Origin: Aphanomyces cochlioides
Taxonomy: Eukaryota > Oomycota > Saprolegniomycetes > Saprolegniales > Verrucalvaceae
Reading direction: 5' to 3'
Assembly (NCBI GenBank): GCA_019828595.1
Contig: JAHQRK010000008.1
Location: 2,294,001 to 2,358,000, forward strand
Length of the DNA stretch: 64,000 nucleotides
Position numbers and translations under genes: made by a program. Below, piece by piece: positions 43,971 to 55,794 of this stretch. Within the stretch, counting starts at the first letter, position 1; the number at the start of each line of letters is the position of its first letter. The notes below the pieces were generated by a model. That model was given only the letters and a program-made list of their open reading frames with translations. It was not told the DNA's origin and did no database searches.

Positions 43971-44408
43971 TGAAATTTTAGCCAATCAGAGAAGCCCGAT
44001 CGACTCGAAAAACTCGACCGAATACAGTATTGTCTTTTTCACCCAAATTCGTATTTTTCTACCAAAATTGAGTTCATTTCCAAATCGATTCCATCATACT
44101 GAAGTCAAGTATAAATGAAAAGTACGGTAAATTGGCCAAATAAAATTCACGTGTGTATAGGTGTGTTTTGCGTGAACTTGGTAAATACTCGATTCTGATT
44201 GGCTGATCGATTTGCAGATCGATTTGAAAAATCGATACATTTGAGACCCCTCTCACAATTTAGAATGAAATCGACAATAATTTCTCGTTTGTCTTAAAAA
44301 CGTGTCTGTACGGAAAATGCCTTCTTATCCGGATTTTGCTTGAATTGACCAATCAGAAACCTGCATTTGTGTCTGACGAATATTTCAGCGACAAACAGTG
44401 TGAACATT

Positions 44409-44573
44409 AGGGGGAATCAAATTAGAAAATTTGCTTTTCCTTTTTGATTTCGACCTCTTCGATAAGCAAAAGTACCTCCAGAGGTACTTTTAATTTTCGG
44501 CCTACGAAAAGCAAAACTCGAAAAGCAAAGTCGAAACGCAAAAGCAGCCGATTTTTCTAATTTGATTCCCCCT
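44409..44573. mobile_element. 165-bp MITE with perfect inverted repeats
   Basis: Ends AGGGGGAATCAAATTAGAAA (at least 20 bp, perfect); ATT duplicated at 44406-44408 and 44574-44576. The paralogous segment at 26301-26315 reads GAACATTGAGCTG without it, giving a direct empty site. Confidence 0.92.
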
Positions 44574-44576
44574 ATT

Positions 44577-44690
44577 GAGCTGCAACTTCAAACCAATAAT
44601 ATCATTAGAGTGGACATTGAACTCCAGCTTCAAGTCAATCATATTATTACCACGGCATGTTCGAGTGGTTTGAAGCTGCAGCTCAATGTT
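44577..44690. repeat. Inverted-repeat element (GAGCTGCAACTTC), second copy
   Basis: Same structure as 26306-26432. Confidence 0.6.
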
Positions 44691-45964
44691 CACATTGTCA
44701 AGTTCGGTATGAAGGATACGGATATTATTACACCGGACTTCTTCCCCGAATAAGTTTGTATTCAAAGGAGATTTAACAACTTCTGTAACTTGAGTATTAT
44801 TAATAGTATGGGTTTTTCAGAGGCAGCGTAAGACGGACAGCTTACAATTTCCCATTAATATTTTTTATTTTCCTGTGCATGACTTGATTAAATTATGCTT
44901 GCACATCAATGAAATGTGACGCGAATCTGTAAGCTACTTGAGTTACGCTAGAGATATGACAATCATTGGACAAAAACTGACCAATCCAACTAAACATTGT
45001 CAAAGCACAACGCTACTGTCATTTTGTCATATGTGGCGGCTTGGGCAACGAATCCACAAGATGAGTGATCGTGAATATGATTGACCTAGTTGAAATAACT
45101 GCTTTCATCAATAATGCTATATACATAAGTGAATAGTTTAGTATTTGACATTTCACCTTTTGCCTTTTGATCCAACTGACAAAGGAATTCTTGTAGACCA
45201 TGGTGCGATATTTATCGCACTAAGGCCTGCCTGTGAGTTTGGATAAGGGTATGTGAATCTTTGGTTAATTTTTGTAAAAAATCTATTCCAAGGCTATGAA
45301 TTGCTTGGTCTTGTTCTCACATCCACTGAGCTAAGTTAGAATCTTGAACCACCGTTTTGGTGTCCCAAAACGGTGGTTCATGACGCAAGCTTCCTTAGGC
45401 TTGGAGCATGCATGGGAACATGGTCGGGCTGCTATCTGCTAAGGAGTCGCAGAGTGAGCAGTGAGCCGACAATTCTGTCTAGATAATACATAGTAACCAT
45501 CAAAATAAATTGATGATTTCAATCTGAAGTAAAAGTAAAATGCCTTGGACACGTCATAAATATGGCTAGCATTGTAGTGTTGACCAAGCTGAAGAGCCAA
45601 ACAAGCTCGAAAAAAGCGTGTTTGTTTAAGCTAGAAGACACTTGAATGATTAACTTAGAAAAATTAGCTACATTTATCCAATCAGATCTACGTATAAAAT
45701 GTAGCGCTGGTGTCTTACGCATTCCCATCAGAATTGATTTAATTTATATTGTTGATTTGATACGAATTTCCAGACCCCGTTCAATCGAATCACGCCGGCG
45801 GATCGATTCACCAATCGACGCCATTGGCTAATAAATATTTTGGGTGATTTTGATTGGCTGAATAAAATTTAAGAGAAAGTACTGTCGTTATTTGACTTCA
45901 AAATGAGCAATCAAGTATTTTCATCGTTGTTTTGTTGACGAAATTCGGTGGGTGACATATCTGA
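44691..45964. other. Intergenic stretch without recognised genes
   Basis: About 1.3 kb of mixed composition. It contains one perfect short inverted pair near 45353-45380 (ACCACCGTTTTGG / CCAAAACGGTGGT) but no coding sequence or transposon ends I can defend. Confidence 0.4.
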
Positions 45965-46910
45965 CCTGTCCGTCAGGGAGATGCGGGAATTCACGACTTT
46001 TAATAAAATTATCAATAATTATAAAAAATATTCCCAAAATTTAAAAAAAGTTTCTTCAAGTTTCTTTTAGAAGATTCTTTTAGGATTATATAATCTAAAA
46101 CGAAACTTGCAAAACGACCTAAAAACCCACACTTCCCAAACGATTCAAAGCTTGATATTTTAGGACAAGGTACTTAGGAACACTTCATGAGGATGTCAGT
46201 CGAGAAACATCAACTTTTGTCATGTCTTGTTTGGTTTTTTCAACGTCAAAGTCGGAGTTTTTAGAAATTTCTTTTAACTTTACTTAATAAAAACCTCATT
46301 CAAACCATTTCAATCCTAGATATCATTGTTCTCAGATGTAGACTGCACTTATAGCTATAAGTTTCAACGAAAAGTAATCGCAATGGGAAATGTCTTGGTT
46401 AGTTTTTTAAGCGATAAGTCAGACATTTTGGAACTTAAAGAAACTTTTGTAAATGTTGTTTACACCAACAATCATGTAATTTAAAAAAAGTTTTGAGAAA
46501 TATTTTTTTAAAATAGTGACGTATTTTTTTAAATTGTTGATTTTCCGCATCTCTCAGTTCAATACAAAAAGTACAAATAACGACCCAAACATGACTCGCC
46601 GTCGTGTTTTGCAAAACACGACGGCCGATGTCGACTCTGAGACTTCTGATTGGCTCCGTTGATTTTGGAAACTTACTCGGAAGTGCCCCATAGTACTGTG
46701 CCATGAGAGAAAGTACTGTTCTAATTTTCATTCATCCAATCTGTTGGTGCGATTGGAGATTGATACAAAAAATCAATCCAAATTGGGAAATTTCTGGCGA
46801 ATCCACAATAACATTTTATGCAAAACATTGTGATCGACATGCAGGATCGTCATTGGTCAAGCCCGAATTCTCTTGTTCTTTTGACAAATGTTTTGCAAAA
46901 AGTCTTCTCA
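45965..46910 (+). repeat. CRN upstream region, second copy
   Basis: Counterpart of 38480-39390. It belongs to the split CRN at 49.9 kb and is separated from it by an IS630-like insertion at 46911-49847. Confidence 0.7.
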
Positions 46911-47049
46911 CAACGGTCGAAAGCATCGAGGGAACTGGCATGTCTCATATAAATTCACAGAACTCAGGGGTAAGACATGATTATACAGGTACTCTATATA
47001 TTAATATTGCTCAAAGATATCAATTATCAAAAGCAAATATATTATGCAG

Positions 47050-49500
47050 TTATTGGAGACAACTCTTCCTCGACGTTGGTCTCATCCTCAGACTCTGAGT
47101 CGCTTTCGAATGCTTTCGGGAATTGCTTGCATCACTAAAACCATCGCTTTCAGCGTCGGAATACTGATTTGGTGCTTCTTTTTCGTCGAGCGCATGAATA
47201 TGATCATGCAGCTGTTCCAAGTTTTTATTCGAGGCGATAATGCAATCATAAATGTTCGCAGAGGTCAACAAGTCAAAAGCTTCTTCCAAACGAATAAAAA
47301 TATCCTTGAAGGTAGTGGAATCGTTGTATTGACGGCCAACTTTTCCTTTCACAATATTCCAAACCATTCAATCGGTTGCAGATCGGAGTATCTAGGGGGA
47401 GTATAAACTACTTCATGGCCATGTTCACGAGCCATATTTACAACCACAGGATCCACGTTTTTTTTTCACATGGTCAGACAATTTCGACCACAAAATTGAT
47501 TTAATTTCACCAGGATTGAAATCAATTCTCAAGTTTTTACAAGCATTTTCCATGTCATTTTTTTCCAATTATACCGAGGGGTATCAAGGGGTAGACATTT
47601 ATGATATTTTGCATTGTCCATGACAATAATTGCGTTTGATAAATTCATTTCGTCCATTTCATGCAATAATATTTCAAACCAATTAACAAAATAATTGTGG
47701 TTGAACATCCCATGATAATCCTTTGGAGTTCTTTTTCCTTTTCCACCACCAACAAAAATATCCAGACCAAGTAATTTACTGTTTTCCCATCCACCATCCA
47801 GTATTCCTGCAATAAAGCAATATCTTTGCCCTTTGTGATTTCCCTTGGATTGTAAATCCAATTTATCAGTTGGGTCATATAAACTGTCCTTGTGTCGTGA
47901 ATAATGGTGGTGGATATAAGATTCATCCATGTAAATAATTGGAGGAGAAATTGATCCAAAAATTTTTCCAAACAGTTTTGATACATAAATGTCTCTTGAA
48001 ATGATACTTTCCAATGATAAATGATATCCAATTTTTTCACTTGGTTTCCCACGTTTAAATCCATTTTTTTCCAAATATAATTGAACAACACGTAAACACG
48101 CCAATTTATCCTTATTCATTTTTATTTCGTGCGCATTGTTTTATTTTATTTTTATTGCAGACTTAATTTTTCGTTTAAAAACGACTTGAATAATCAATAC
48201 ACGAATCATGATATTATTATATCCAAACAAACACCCCTTCGTGTCCGATTCGGACTCGTCGGCATTCGTGTCATCGGGATCATGCATGTCGAGCATGTCA
48301 TCAGTCTCCTCAGCCAACATCGCGCCAATTCTGCTATACTGCGCAATAATAAGAGATGCCGTGCTCTCTGCAATGCCACAGACTTCAGCTACAAGAGTCC
48401 TCACTTTCTTTTTCTTTTCACGCGACGGTTTTGCCGCTTCGCTAAGGAAATACGCGTGAACGCGCACAACCATCATCTTCTTGGCCTGGGGAAGCCGATG
48501 TTTCACCTTTTGTATCTTAGCCATTTCTTGGCCGATTTTGAAATGGTGTGAAGTCACAGAAAGGTGAATGTCAGGAGAATATTTCATTCATTAAATTCAA
48601 AAGCTTAATCTTTCATTCTGTGTTTGTATGAAGGCGTGACTAAAAATAAAAAAAATGATGCACGATAACTTCTGGCCAGATTGATAGGATTGTCCACATC
48701 CACTTGAATAAATTTTTTTGCGTAAGAAATCCATAACATCACTTGCAACCACTCGAGTCCGGGTAAATCTTTTTTCACGAATAAATTCTTGCACAATTTT
48801 TCTTGTTTTACGAGTACTACCGTATTTCCCGTAAGGCGAATGATTTTCGAAAATGGTGACAAGTCCAAAGGAAATCAGAAATCAAAATGTGGTACATTTG
48901 ATTGGGTAAAAATTATAATTATCTACCAATCATATCATGATTATGAACACCTCGCAGTCATATGTCGACGTTACGAGTGGATGACTCCAGTTTGGGAGAA
49001 TGAAAACCTTCAACGCTCATTTGGGTACAGTTTTGCCGACTGCAACGCATGAACACGACAAATTTATGGCCCTGGTGTCTAATTGAACCATTGCATTTCT
49101 TCCAATTAGATCTGACTGGTGACAACTCAAGGGGAACTCCGAAAAATTTCATCAGAATGTATTATAAATCTATACCATAAATTTGTATGAATCATTTAAA
49201 TAATTTTATCAGTGGTGACAACTCAATGGGAAAAAATTGTAGTGACAACCTTACAGGAAATACGGTAGTACCAGGAATTCTACTGGCATGAGTGGTTGAA
49301 TTTCCAGGAGGAGGGGCACAAATAATTTTTTTTCTTCCATATTTTTTTTCCAAACTTGAACAACAATTTTTTTGCTTCGATCAAGTAAAATTCCAACACG
49401 TTCCGTTACATTTGGGACACCATCCTTCAATAATTGAGCATAAACCCGTAAAATATCAATTCTTTCTTCGCTTGTTAAACTGCGCGGTCTCTCAGCTTTA
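47050..49500 (-). pseudogene. DDE_3-type (IS630/Tc1-like) transposase #2
   Basis: Minus strand, homologous to #1 at 29.5-31.0 kb. N-terminal pieces lie at about 48.6-48.8 kb and, beyond a MITE, 49.27-49.5 kb. The core shows IYMDESYIHHHYSRH, AIIVMDNAKYHK and a C-terminal part with VWNIVKGKVGRQY. A separate frame at 48141-48587 (HTH-like KKKVRTLVAEVCGIAESTASL) interrupts it and may be foreign. Several frameshifts; inactive. Confidence 0.8.
48817..49268. mobile_element. TA-flanked MITE inside transposase #2
   Basis: 452 bp; ends CTACCGTATTTCCCGTAAGG / CTACCGTATTTCCTGTAAGG; TA at 48815-48816 and 49269-49270. Removing it joins the transposase frame (SRIPG to RKTRKIVQEF), aligning with copy #1. 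Confidence 0.85.
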
Positions 49501-50027
49501 ACGAAGGCAACAACTTCTTCATAGCTTGGAGCTATCCTCCACCACCGACGTTACAAGTCCAACCAATTTGATATGAGAGGCAGTGCTACTTTGTCTACCT
49601 GTATAAATTTATAATGGGTGCAAAGACAAAAGTTTAACAATTTATAAAGGGTATTTAATGGAACGATGCAAAATGACAACCATTCCTCTGTCTTTTTTAC
49701 GTTATCTCACAAGATATTATGTTTTAGAGCAATTAAGTGTTAGAAACGAATCGTCCGCAAAAAATTGAGTCTAGAAACATAGGCACATTGAGCGAAAAAT
49801 TTTCTTGATAAAAAGTTCCCCAGTTCCCTCGATGCTTTCGACCGTTGTCAATCATCAATATTCGTGCAATCATTTCTGAACCGAAGCAGTTGAAGACCGC
49901 GTCCATTTCCAAATATGCTCACACTGTTCATTGCTGTTGTTGGCGACAAGGTTCCGTTCTCCGTCACGATTGACGCTTCCGAGACTGTCCATGCTCCCAA
50001 GACGAAGATCATGGAAGAAATCCCTTA

Positions 50028-52138
50028 ACGTAAAAGTCCAAAATCGAGCACAGGACCAAAATCGAGCACCAATAATATAACGAGAAAATTGGGCGGCAAA
50101 ACCTCCATAAAACTATCTGAAAAAGTATCCGGATTGCCGGAAAAATAACTGTTTCCCACCAATGTCAAGTTGCCTGGTCATCCTTCATTGTACAAGCGGA
50201 CATGAGCTCATCAGGTAGCAGCACCGCGAAGATGACCACGCTTGGAGTGGCGCATGTCTTGCGAGGAATGACATGTGTGGAAGCGGCAGCTACAACGGGT
50301 GCCGCATATTCTAATTTGACTGCCCATGTGAGGGCGAACAAATCTGGCCTCGAAATCCGCGACCAAGGACGACCACCGGCTCTACCAATTGAGTCAGAGC
50401 TGGTAGAATGGATTATTGGCATGCAAACTCAAGGCTTGCCATTGAAACGACGTGATATAATCGTCCGAGCGTGCAAAATGGGTCGAAAAATCCACCCTAC
50501 CTTTAAACTTGGTGGGGGATGGTAAAAAAGGTTTCGCCAAAGGCATCCAATATTGACGGACCGAATTGCTCAGCCAATTTCCCGAGCTCGAAATTCTGTT
50601 GACGTCGAAGGTATCAACGCTATGTTTGATCTTCTCGACAATGAAATTAAAACTTATGATTTTACTCCAGATAGAATCTGGAACATGGATGAAACTGCGT
50701 TTCGTTCGCGTAAGAATGGAGGAAAAGTTGTGGCCGTAAAGGGATCACGAAATGTTTGGCTGCAAACCTTGGATGCCAACTACCATTTGTCTGTCACGGC
50801 TTGTGTCCGAGCCGACGGCATTATATTTCCACCTACGTTCATCTTGCCTGGTGAATCTCTTGAACGTTCACTCACTTTGTCTTGCAATATCTCTGGCGCA
50901 ACAGTAACTACAGGTCTAAAAGGATGGATGAATAGAGATTATTCATCTCCTGGATGAAACATTTTGCCAGTGCCATTCCTGAATGTATCCAGCGTCCAAT
51001 CTTATTGATTTGTGATGGCCTTTCGTCACATTGGACTCGTGACGTACTTGGTTTGGCTGAAGAATTGGAGATTCGCTTGCTTTGCCTCCCTTCTAATGCA
51101 ACTCATTTGCTTCAGCCACTTGACGTCGCAGTATTCAAGTCGTTCAAGCGTGAGATTGAAAAAATATCTTTGAAGAGATGATCAATGACGGTAAGTTTAA
51201 ACAAATTACGTTGATTAGAATGCTTACTTGTTCTAGACACAGGAGTTTTGTTCAGTATATCGAAGGCCAAGGCCATTGAAATTGCGTCGTCAGCATGGAC
51301 CGCAAAGATATTGGCTGCAAATGTCGTTGCTGGCTTCGGTGCATGTGGAATTTGGCCGCCTTCAAAGGATAAAATGTTAGAAAGATTGAGCCGTTACAAG
51401 GAAAATTGTTTACCTGGACACATTGAACGGGCTGAGTGGCTTCAACACAGAGAAGCCATTCGTTCAGAGGTTCTTGTCCTCCCGTCGGTCCCAAAGCGGC
51501 AACGCGGCACGAAGCGAGTCGTGCCGGGGGCGCGAATGTTGTCTCTTGAGACATTGCAGGCCACCGACACCACCACCAAGGAGCGGCAAGACGCACTCGA
51601 CCGATCGGCAGCCTTGAAGAAACGAAAGACCAAGAGCGCAAGACAAACAAGACCAAAACAAGCGCGGAGCGACACCAGACACGCAACACAAGGAACGAAG
51701 GAGTTGTTCGCGTCGAACCACCTAGACGCCGTGCATGAGATAATCGCTTTGTAGAGATGTGTTGTGTACCATGGCTTAGTTCGGCTGAAATGAAACAATA
51801 CGGTGAAATGTAATTACCTGTAGAATTTGAAGAAACCTTACAAAAATTATATCCCTAACCCTTTAGATCTTACATCATAATGCAACCAAATGTTATACTT
51901 TATCCAAGATAAAAACTGTGCTTGATTTTGATCCCCCAAAAAGTAAGCATTTGTAAACTTTAAACAGAGATAGCAATGACTTAATAAATGAAATGCTGTA
52001 TATAAAGTGTACTGCTGGATTCACCGTGTCGCACAATCCAGATCAATCGTTAACTTTCTAATTTTATTTCACAGAGCCGCGACAGCGGTCATTGAAAGGA
52101 ATGGAAAAAAATATGTGCTCGATTTTGGACTTTTACGT
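50028..52138 (+). mobile_element. Pogo-like element III inside CRN2
   Basis: 2111 bp with perfect 25-bp inverted repeats starting ACGTAAAAGTCCAAAATCGA, flanked by TA (50026-50027 and 52139-52140). Confidence 0.96.
50202..51754 (+). pseudogene. Pogo-family transposase III, frameshifted
   Basis: HTH region from the ATG at 50202 (GVAHVLRGMTCVEAAATTGA). DDE_1 residues lie in RIWNMDETAFRSRK, LLICDGLSSHWTRD and LPSNATHLLQPLDVAVFKSF. The C-terminal basic tail ends at 51754. At least three frame changes (about 50525, 50955, 51180) inactivate it. Confidence 0.88.
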
Positions 52139-53282
52139 TATAATGGACATGCAATGGATCTACAGCTTTATCTTGGGAAGACTCCGGACGGCACGTGGTT
52201 GAATATCAATGATGCTAAGGATGTGGCGCTTGACGAAGATGGAAACCTCCAACACTACGAAGAGATGGATCCACTTGAGTCTATCAGCTGTTACTTCAAT
52301 GCCACTGACCTTGCGGAAGAGCGTATCCACGTTTTGGTAGTGGTTCCAGATGGAGAGGTTAGGCCGGCGACTGGAAAGCGATCGAACGAAGAACTCGGTG
52401 AAATTGTTAAAATCGTACGCAAAGTCATGAGGGATTCCGCCGAGAAAGTGTCAGTGCACTCTTTGTCGAACATGGATTCGCCGCAGAAGCATCTCCTCCT
52501 CCGAAAGATGGCCTTGAAGGTCAAAGTACTTGAAGTAGAGGAACCACTGGATACGTCAATCCCTGTTTTCAAGTGGAATGATGAGCTTCCTGAGAACCAG
52601 GAAAATCAGAGAGCTCAATACATGACGTACTTGGAAACGCACCTGAAGACACTGTTGGATAAGTTTACGTTGAAGGATATTGCGAACGAGAAATCAATTC
52701 TCAACACGGTCGATCCGAGACTTCCGTTTGATATCAACGGCAATGCGGATGTGTTACTCGTCGTCAAATCGAAGGCAAGCAATGTCATTCCGTTGTATGG
52801 GCTTAGCCTTGTTATCGAGCTCACGAAGAAAGTCGAGAGCAGCCATCTCAACCAAGCAATTGGTCAACTTGTGTGCGCTAGCATCAAGGCACCACACGAC
52901 TGTTGTCCGATGAGTTTGTTGACCGATTTGAACGATACTTGGTTTTTCACATATTTCAGCGACAAGAATGAACTGACCCATGTTGAATTCCATTACCCAA
53001 AGAATGCAATTGATTTCATCAAGGAAACCATCGTAGATCAACCGGAGGGTGCTATCCTGCCTCTGCCATGCTTGTCTGTGCCTTTCAAGAAATTAAGGGT
53101 TGATGACTTTTTACCCCGGAGGCTGCGGGAACTGAGGAATATATCAAGAACGTTGAGGTCGTTCATACCAGATCAGACTTTGAGCCCAACAAGGGAGAGT
53201 TGAGCAGGTGGTACTACGACGCACGATGAATATTTATGAGCTATATTGCCAATGTATGAATGCAAACAGTAATCATGTTAGA

Positions 53283-54075
53283 TTAAAGGCTGAATTCTGC
53301 GACTAGCTCTGAGTGTTGAGTTCCTGTGTCGGCTGTGAGTTCAATAACCATGCGCTGAACTGGGCCATCAATGTTTGTGATTTTCATGCATTCTTTCTGG
53401 ACTCGGACAGGAAATGGCAGGCGAATTCGACACTCCGTTTCTGGACGTTGTCCATTTCTTCCACACCTTTCCATAAATGCTTCTTGATGGCCCCGATCAT
53501 TTGGTGAGTACGACTAGAGCTTTGGCATTCTTTTCCAAGAAGGACCTCGGCGTTGCAAATGGCTTCAGTCCATGGCCACATTACCCTAAAAAGGGATAAA
53601 TCGTCAGGATCGACTTCACAACGCCCTTTTGCGCCATTAGGTGGTGTCACTACCACAACCGCCACATTTTCGCGCTTTTTGTAGTCATAGAACTTAGTGA
53701 CTAGACACTCTAGATTTGAAATCGTTATTGGCGATTTCAAATCCAATTCATCTGAGCCTCCACCTCGAGGAATAACCTTTTTCGAGCCTAGAAATGGCAC
53801 CTCATCGTCTGACTCTTGCACAACAGAAACTTTTCGTTTACCTAGAGATACATGAAAAGATAGATCAGAGAGTACACACCACTTTTAGCACTTCCAAACC
53901 TCATATTTGCCGTGGAATCAAAGTGTTTTAGAAACGCTGGAAAGTTGTACGCCTGGAAGAGTGGGTGCAACTTGTATGCCTCGTGTGCTTTCGTCGTTGA
54001 TGAAACTTCGCCACTGTCAAAGAGCGTCTCAAGGGTCTTTTGCGCAACCGAGTCTTTGGTCCAGCGCTGTGCCAT
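53283..54075 (-). pseudogene. Unrecognised gene family X, copy 2
   Basis: Starts MAQRWTKDSVAQKTLETLF at 54075, NFPAFLKHFDSTANMRFG, an intron of about 37 bp (donor near 53880, acceptor near 53843), KRKVSVVQESDDE..., EVDPDDLSLFRVMWPWTEA, then a 1-nt frame change near 53475 and a tail RVQKECMKITNIDGPVQR to 53283. Better preserved than copy 1. Acidic, no signal peptide, no known domain visible. It is convergent with CRN2. Confidence 0.6.
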
Positions 54076-54848
54076 CAGACAAACTGTCGAACGATGGTTT
54101 TTGATTTTATCTGGCCCTTTTAAGTACGTTTTCTATTTCTTTTTATTGCAGGATATTTCTAAACTTTTCTGGAAATTTTTACAAAAATTTCAATTGGTTT
54201 TGAAAAGCGGGAAATCCGAGTTATACGTCAACTTTGAGCTGGAATTGGTCAAGCTACAATTTACTTTCAGCCACGTATTATATGTCCATCTGTTGTTGAC
54301 ATATTGGTCTTAAAATTAAGCTGTCAATGATAGCGTACATCTGCTTTATAGCTTTGAAAGAAAGTCTCACAAATACTCGCTTTTGAAAAAAGTCGAAGTT
54401 TGACCTCGTGTAACTCAAAGTGTAGTGATCAATTTAGACATCTGTTTAAAGGACATATAGACTGCACTACATGGTTTTCTATGAAGTTGATTTCACGTCC
54501 ATGGGCGCACCATGGGCTTGGAAATACATGCGAAGTTTGTGTAATCCCCAGATTTTTTACATTTTTCTCAAAATATTTGGATATTTCGACACAAGAAAAC
54601 TTTTCAAAACTTTTCCATATTTTTCCAAAAATTTCCATAAATTTATAGAAAATATTTCCCGTATTAATCGGCACAATCTTCGCGCTCTTTTTGCTTGAAG
54701 ACAGTCAAGAATCCATCATGGCAAGCGAATCAATCATGTGCGCCATGAACATGGCAGCGATCCCTATGCTTCGTTGCTCTCCTGCGACTTCGACGACAAA
54801 TCAAAGACGGTTCACAGCTCTCTTTGGTGTCTCTGTTTCAGTTGCAGC
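54076..54848. other. AT-rich spacer before the third SET fragment
   Basis: No supported gene. A short open stretch from the ATG at 54718 runs into the SET fragment at 54849 but has no recognisable family. Confidence 0.4.
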
Positions 54849-55389
54849 TGTTTTCCTGCACGAAGTGCAATGTAAAATGGACTGCCGAGCAAATCGCCGC
54901 CGTCGAAGCGCAGGAAAAATCGCTTGTTGAAGAGCTGGACGTGACTTCGCTCGAGGCGTTAGACGCTTCGATTGCGTCCTCCCTTCTCCATCCATACCAT
55001 TTCATCTTTTTCTGGGCGCTTGACGATCTCAATTCGATATGCGTCGAAGAAGATTTCCCTGACGTTGAGCTCGCCAAGGTACAGCTCGACATATTTAAAC
55101 ATCTTCTCAAGGATTTGTAGATTTATCGTCGGATTTTGGAGTGCCTCAACTACACGCTGCCATATCCCCACGACGAAAAAGTGCAGCATTACGACCATTT
55201 GGCGCAAACTTTGATCAGCATTGGCGATGTTGCCGGCGCGAAAGAAGCGTATGAGCATGCCTATGCTTTGTCGTGTTTGTGCAGTGGAAAAGACTACGAC
55301 GAGTGAAAGACACGCCAACCAACAAGGACGAAATGCTCATTGCGTACGGCTTGGACGTCGATGCCGTCGGCGATGACGATGCCCCTTAA
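54849..55389 (+). pseudogene. SET-domain gene copy A'', 3' fragment
   Basis: Begins abruptly inside exon 3 of SET copy A (TTTTCCTGCACGAAGTGC) and runs through intron 3 to the stop region. A 22-nt deletion after GACGAG (about 55304) creates an immediate TGA. SET core and start are absent. Confidence 0.9.
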
Positions 55390-55785
55390 AGATCTGAATA
55401 AGGTCTGAATTTTTCTGCACGTGACAAAATCTTCATGTTAGCATACTCAAGTTTCTCACTTCAGGAAGATAGCACTGGAAGATAGCACAGGCAGAACAGG
55501 GCAGAGAGGAAGGGCACCAATTCACAAGTGAGAATTAAAAGACGACGTCACAGTCAGAACCCTTCGCATCGTAGCCAGAGCATACCAGCAGTCAGACGTA
55601 TCCAACCTACACTAAATCCTCAACAGCACATTTACAAGCTAGGACATTCGTCTTGATGATAGACTTGGACTCATTGCCACTACGTTGTCGCCGGCCCCGT
55701 CAAAGAAGCTCAATTTGTGAGAACCAACGGTTTTTACTGGGAGAATTTCGCAACTTCTTTCTGTTTTATCCACGTTGAAAAACCA
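55390..55785. other. Spacer upstream of CRN3
   Basis: About 0.4 kb, no gene. The first part still resembles the SET 3' flank (CAGGCAGAACAGGGCAGAGAGGAAGG). Confidence 0.4.
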
Positions 55786-55794
55786 ATGCCGAAT

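Larger units (their letters stand above)
46911..49847 (-). mobile_element. IS630/Tc1-like element #2, inserted in the CRN2 promoter
   Basis: Perfect 28-bp inverted repeats beginning CAACGGTCGAAAGCATCGAG. TCA flanks both ends (46908-46910 and 49848-49850). The CRN1 upstream region has the uninterrupted site (TCTTCTCAATTTTC near 39385). 2937 bp including a MITE at 48817-49268 and about 0.5 kb of extra sequence at about 48120-48650. Confidence 0.9.
49915..53203 (+). pseudogene. Crinkler (CRN) 2, split by a pogo element
   Basis: The 5' part 49915-50027 (ATG preceded by ATTTCCAAAT) covers the first 37 codons. The rest, 52141-53203, carries LQLYLGK, HVLVVVP and the C-terminal domain. With the element and one TA removed, the coding length is 1176 nt (391 residues) in one frame, so the insertion is the only major lesion. 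The nuclease-like core keeps Asp (GNADV) and Glu (VIELTKKV) but has Thr at the Lys position of CRN1. After FLPR the C-terminus differs from CRN1 and is shorter. Confidence 0.9.

Noticed and set aside
54718..55120. A new fusion gene made from the ATG at 54718 and the third SET fragment
   Set aside because: The leading part has no motif and the SET part lacks the catalytic core and ends at a deletion-created stop; it looks accidental.
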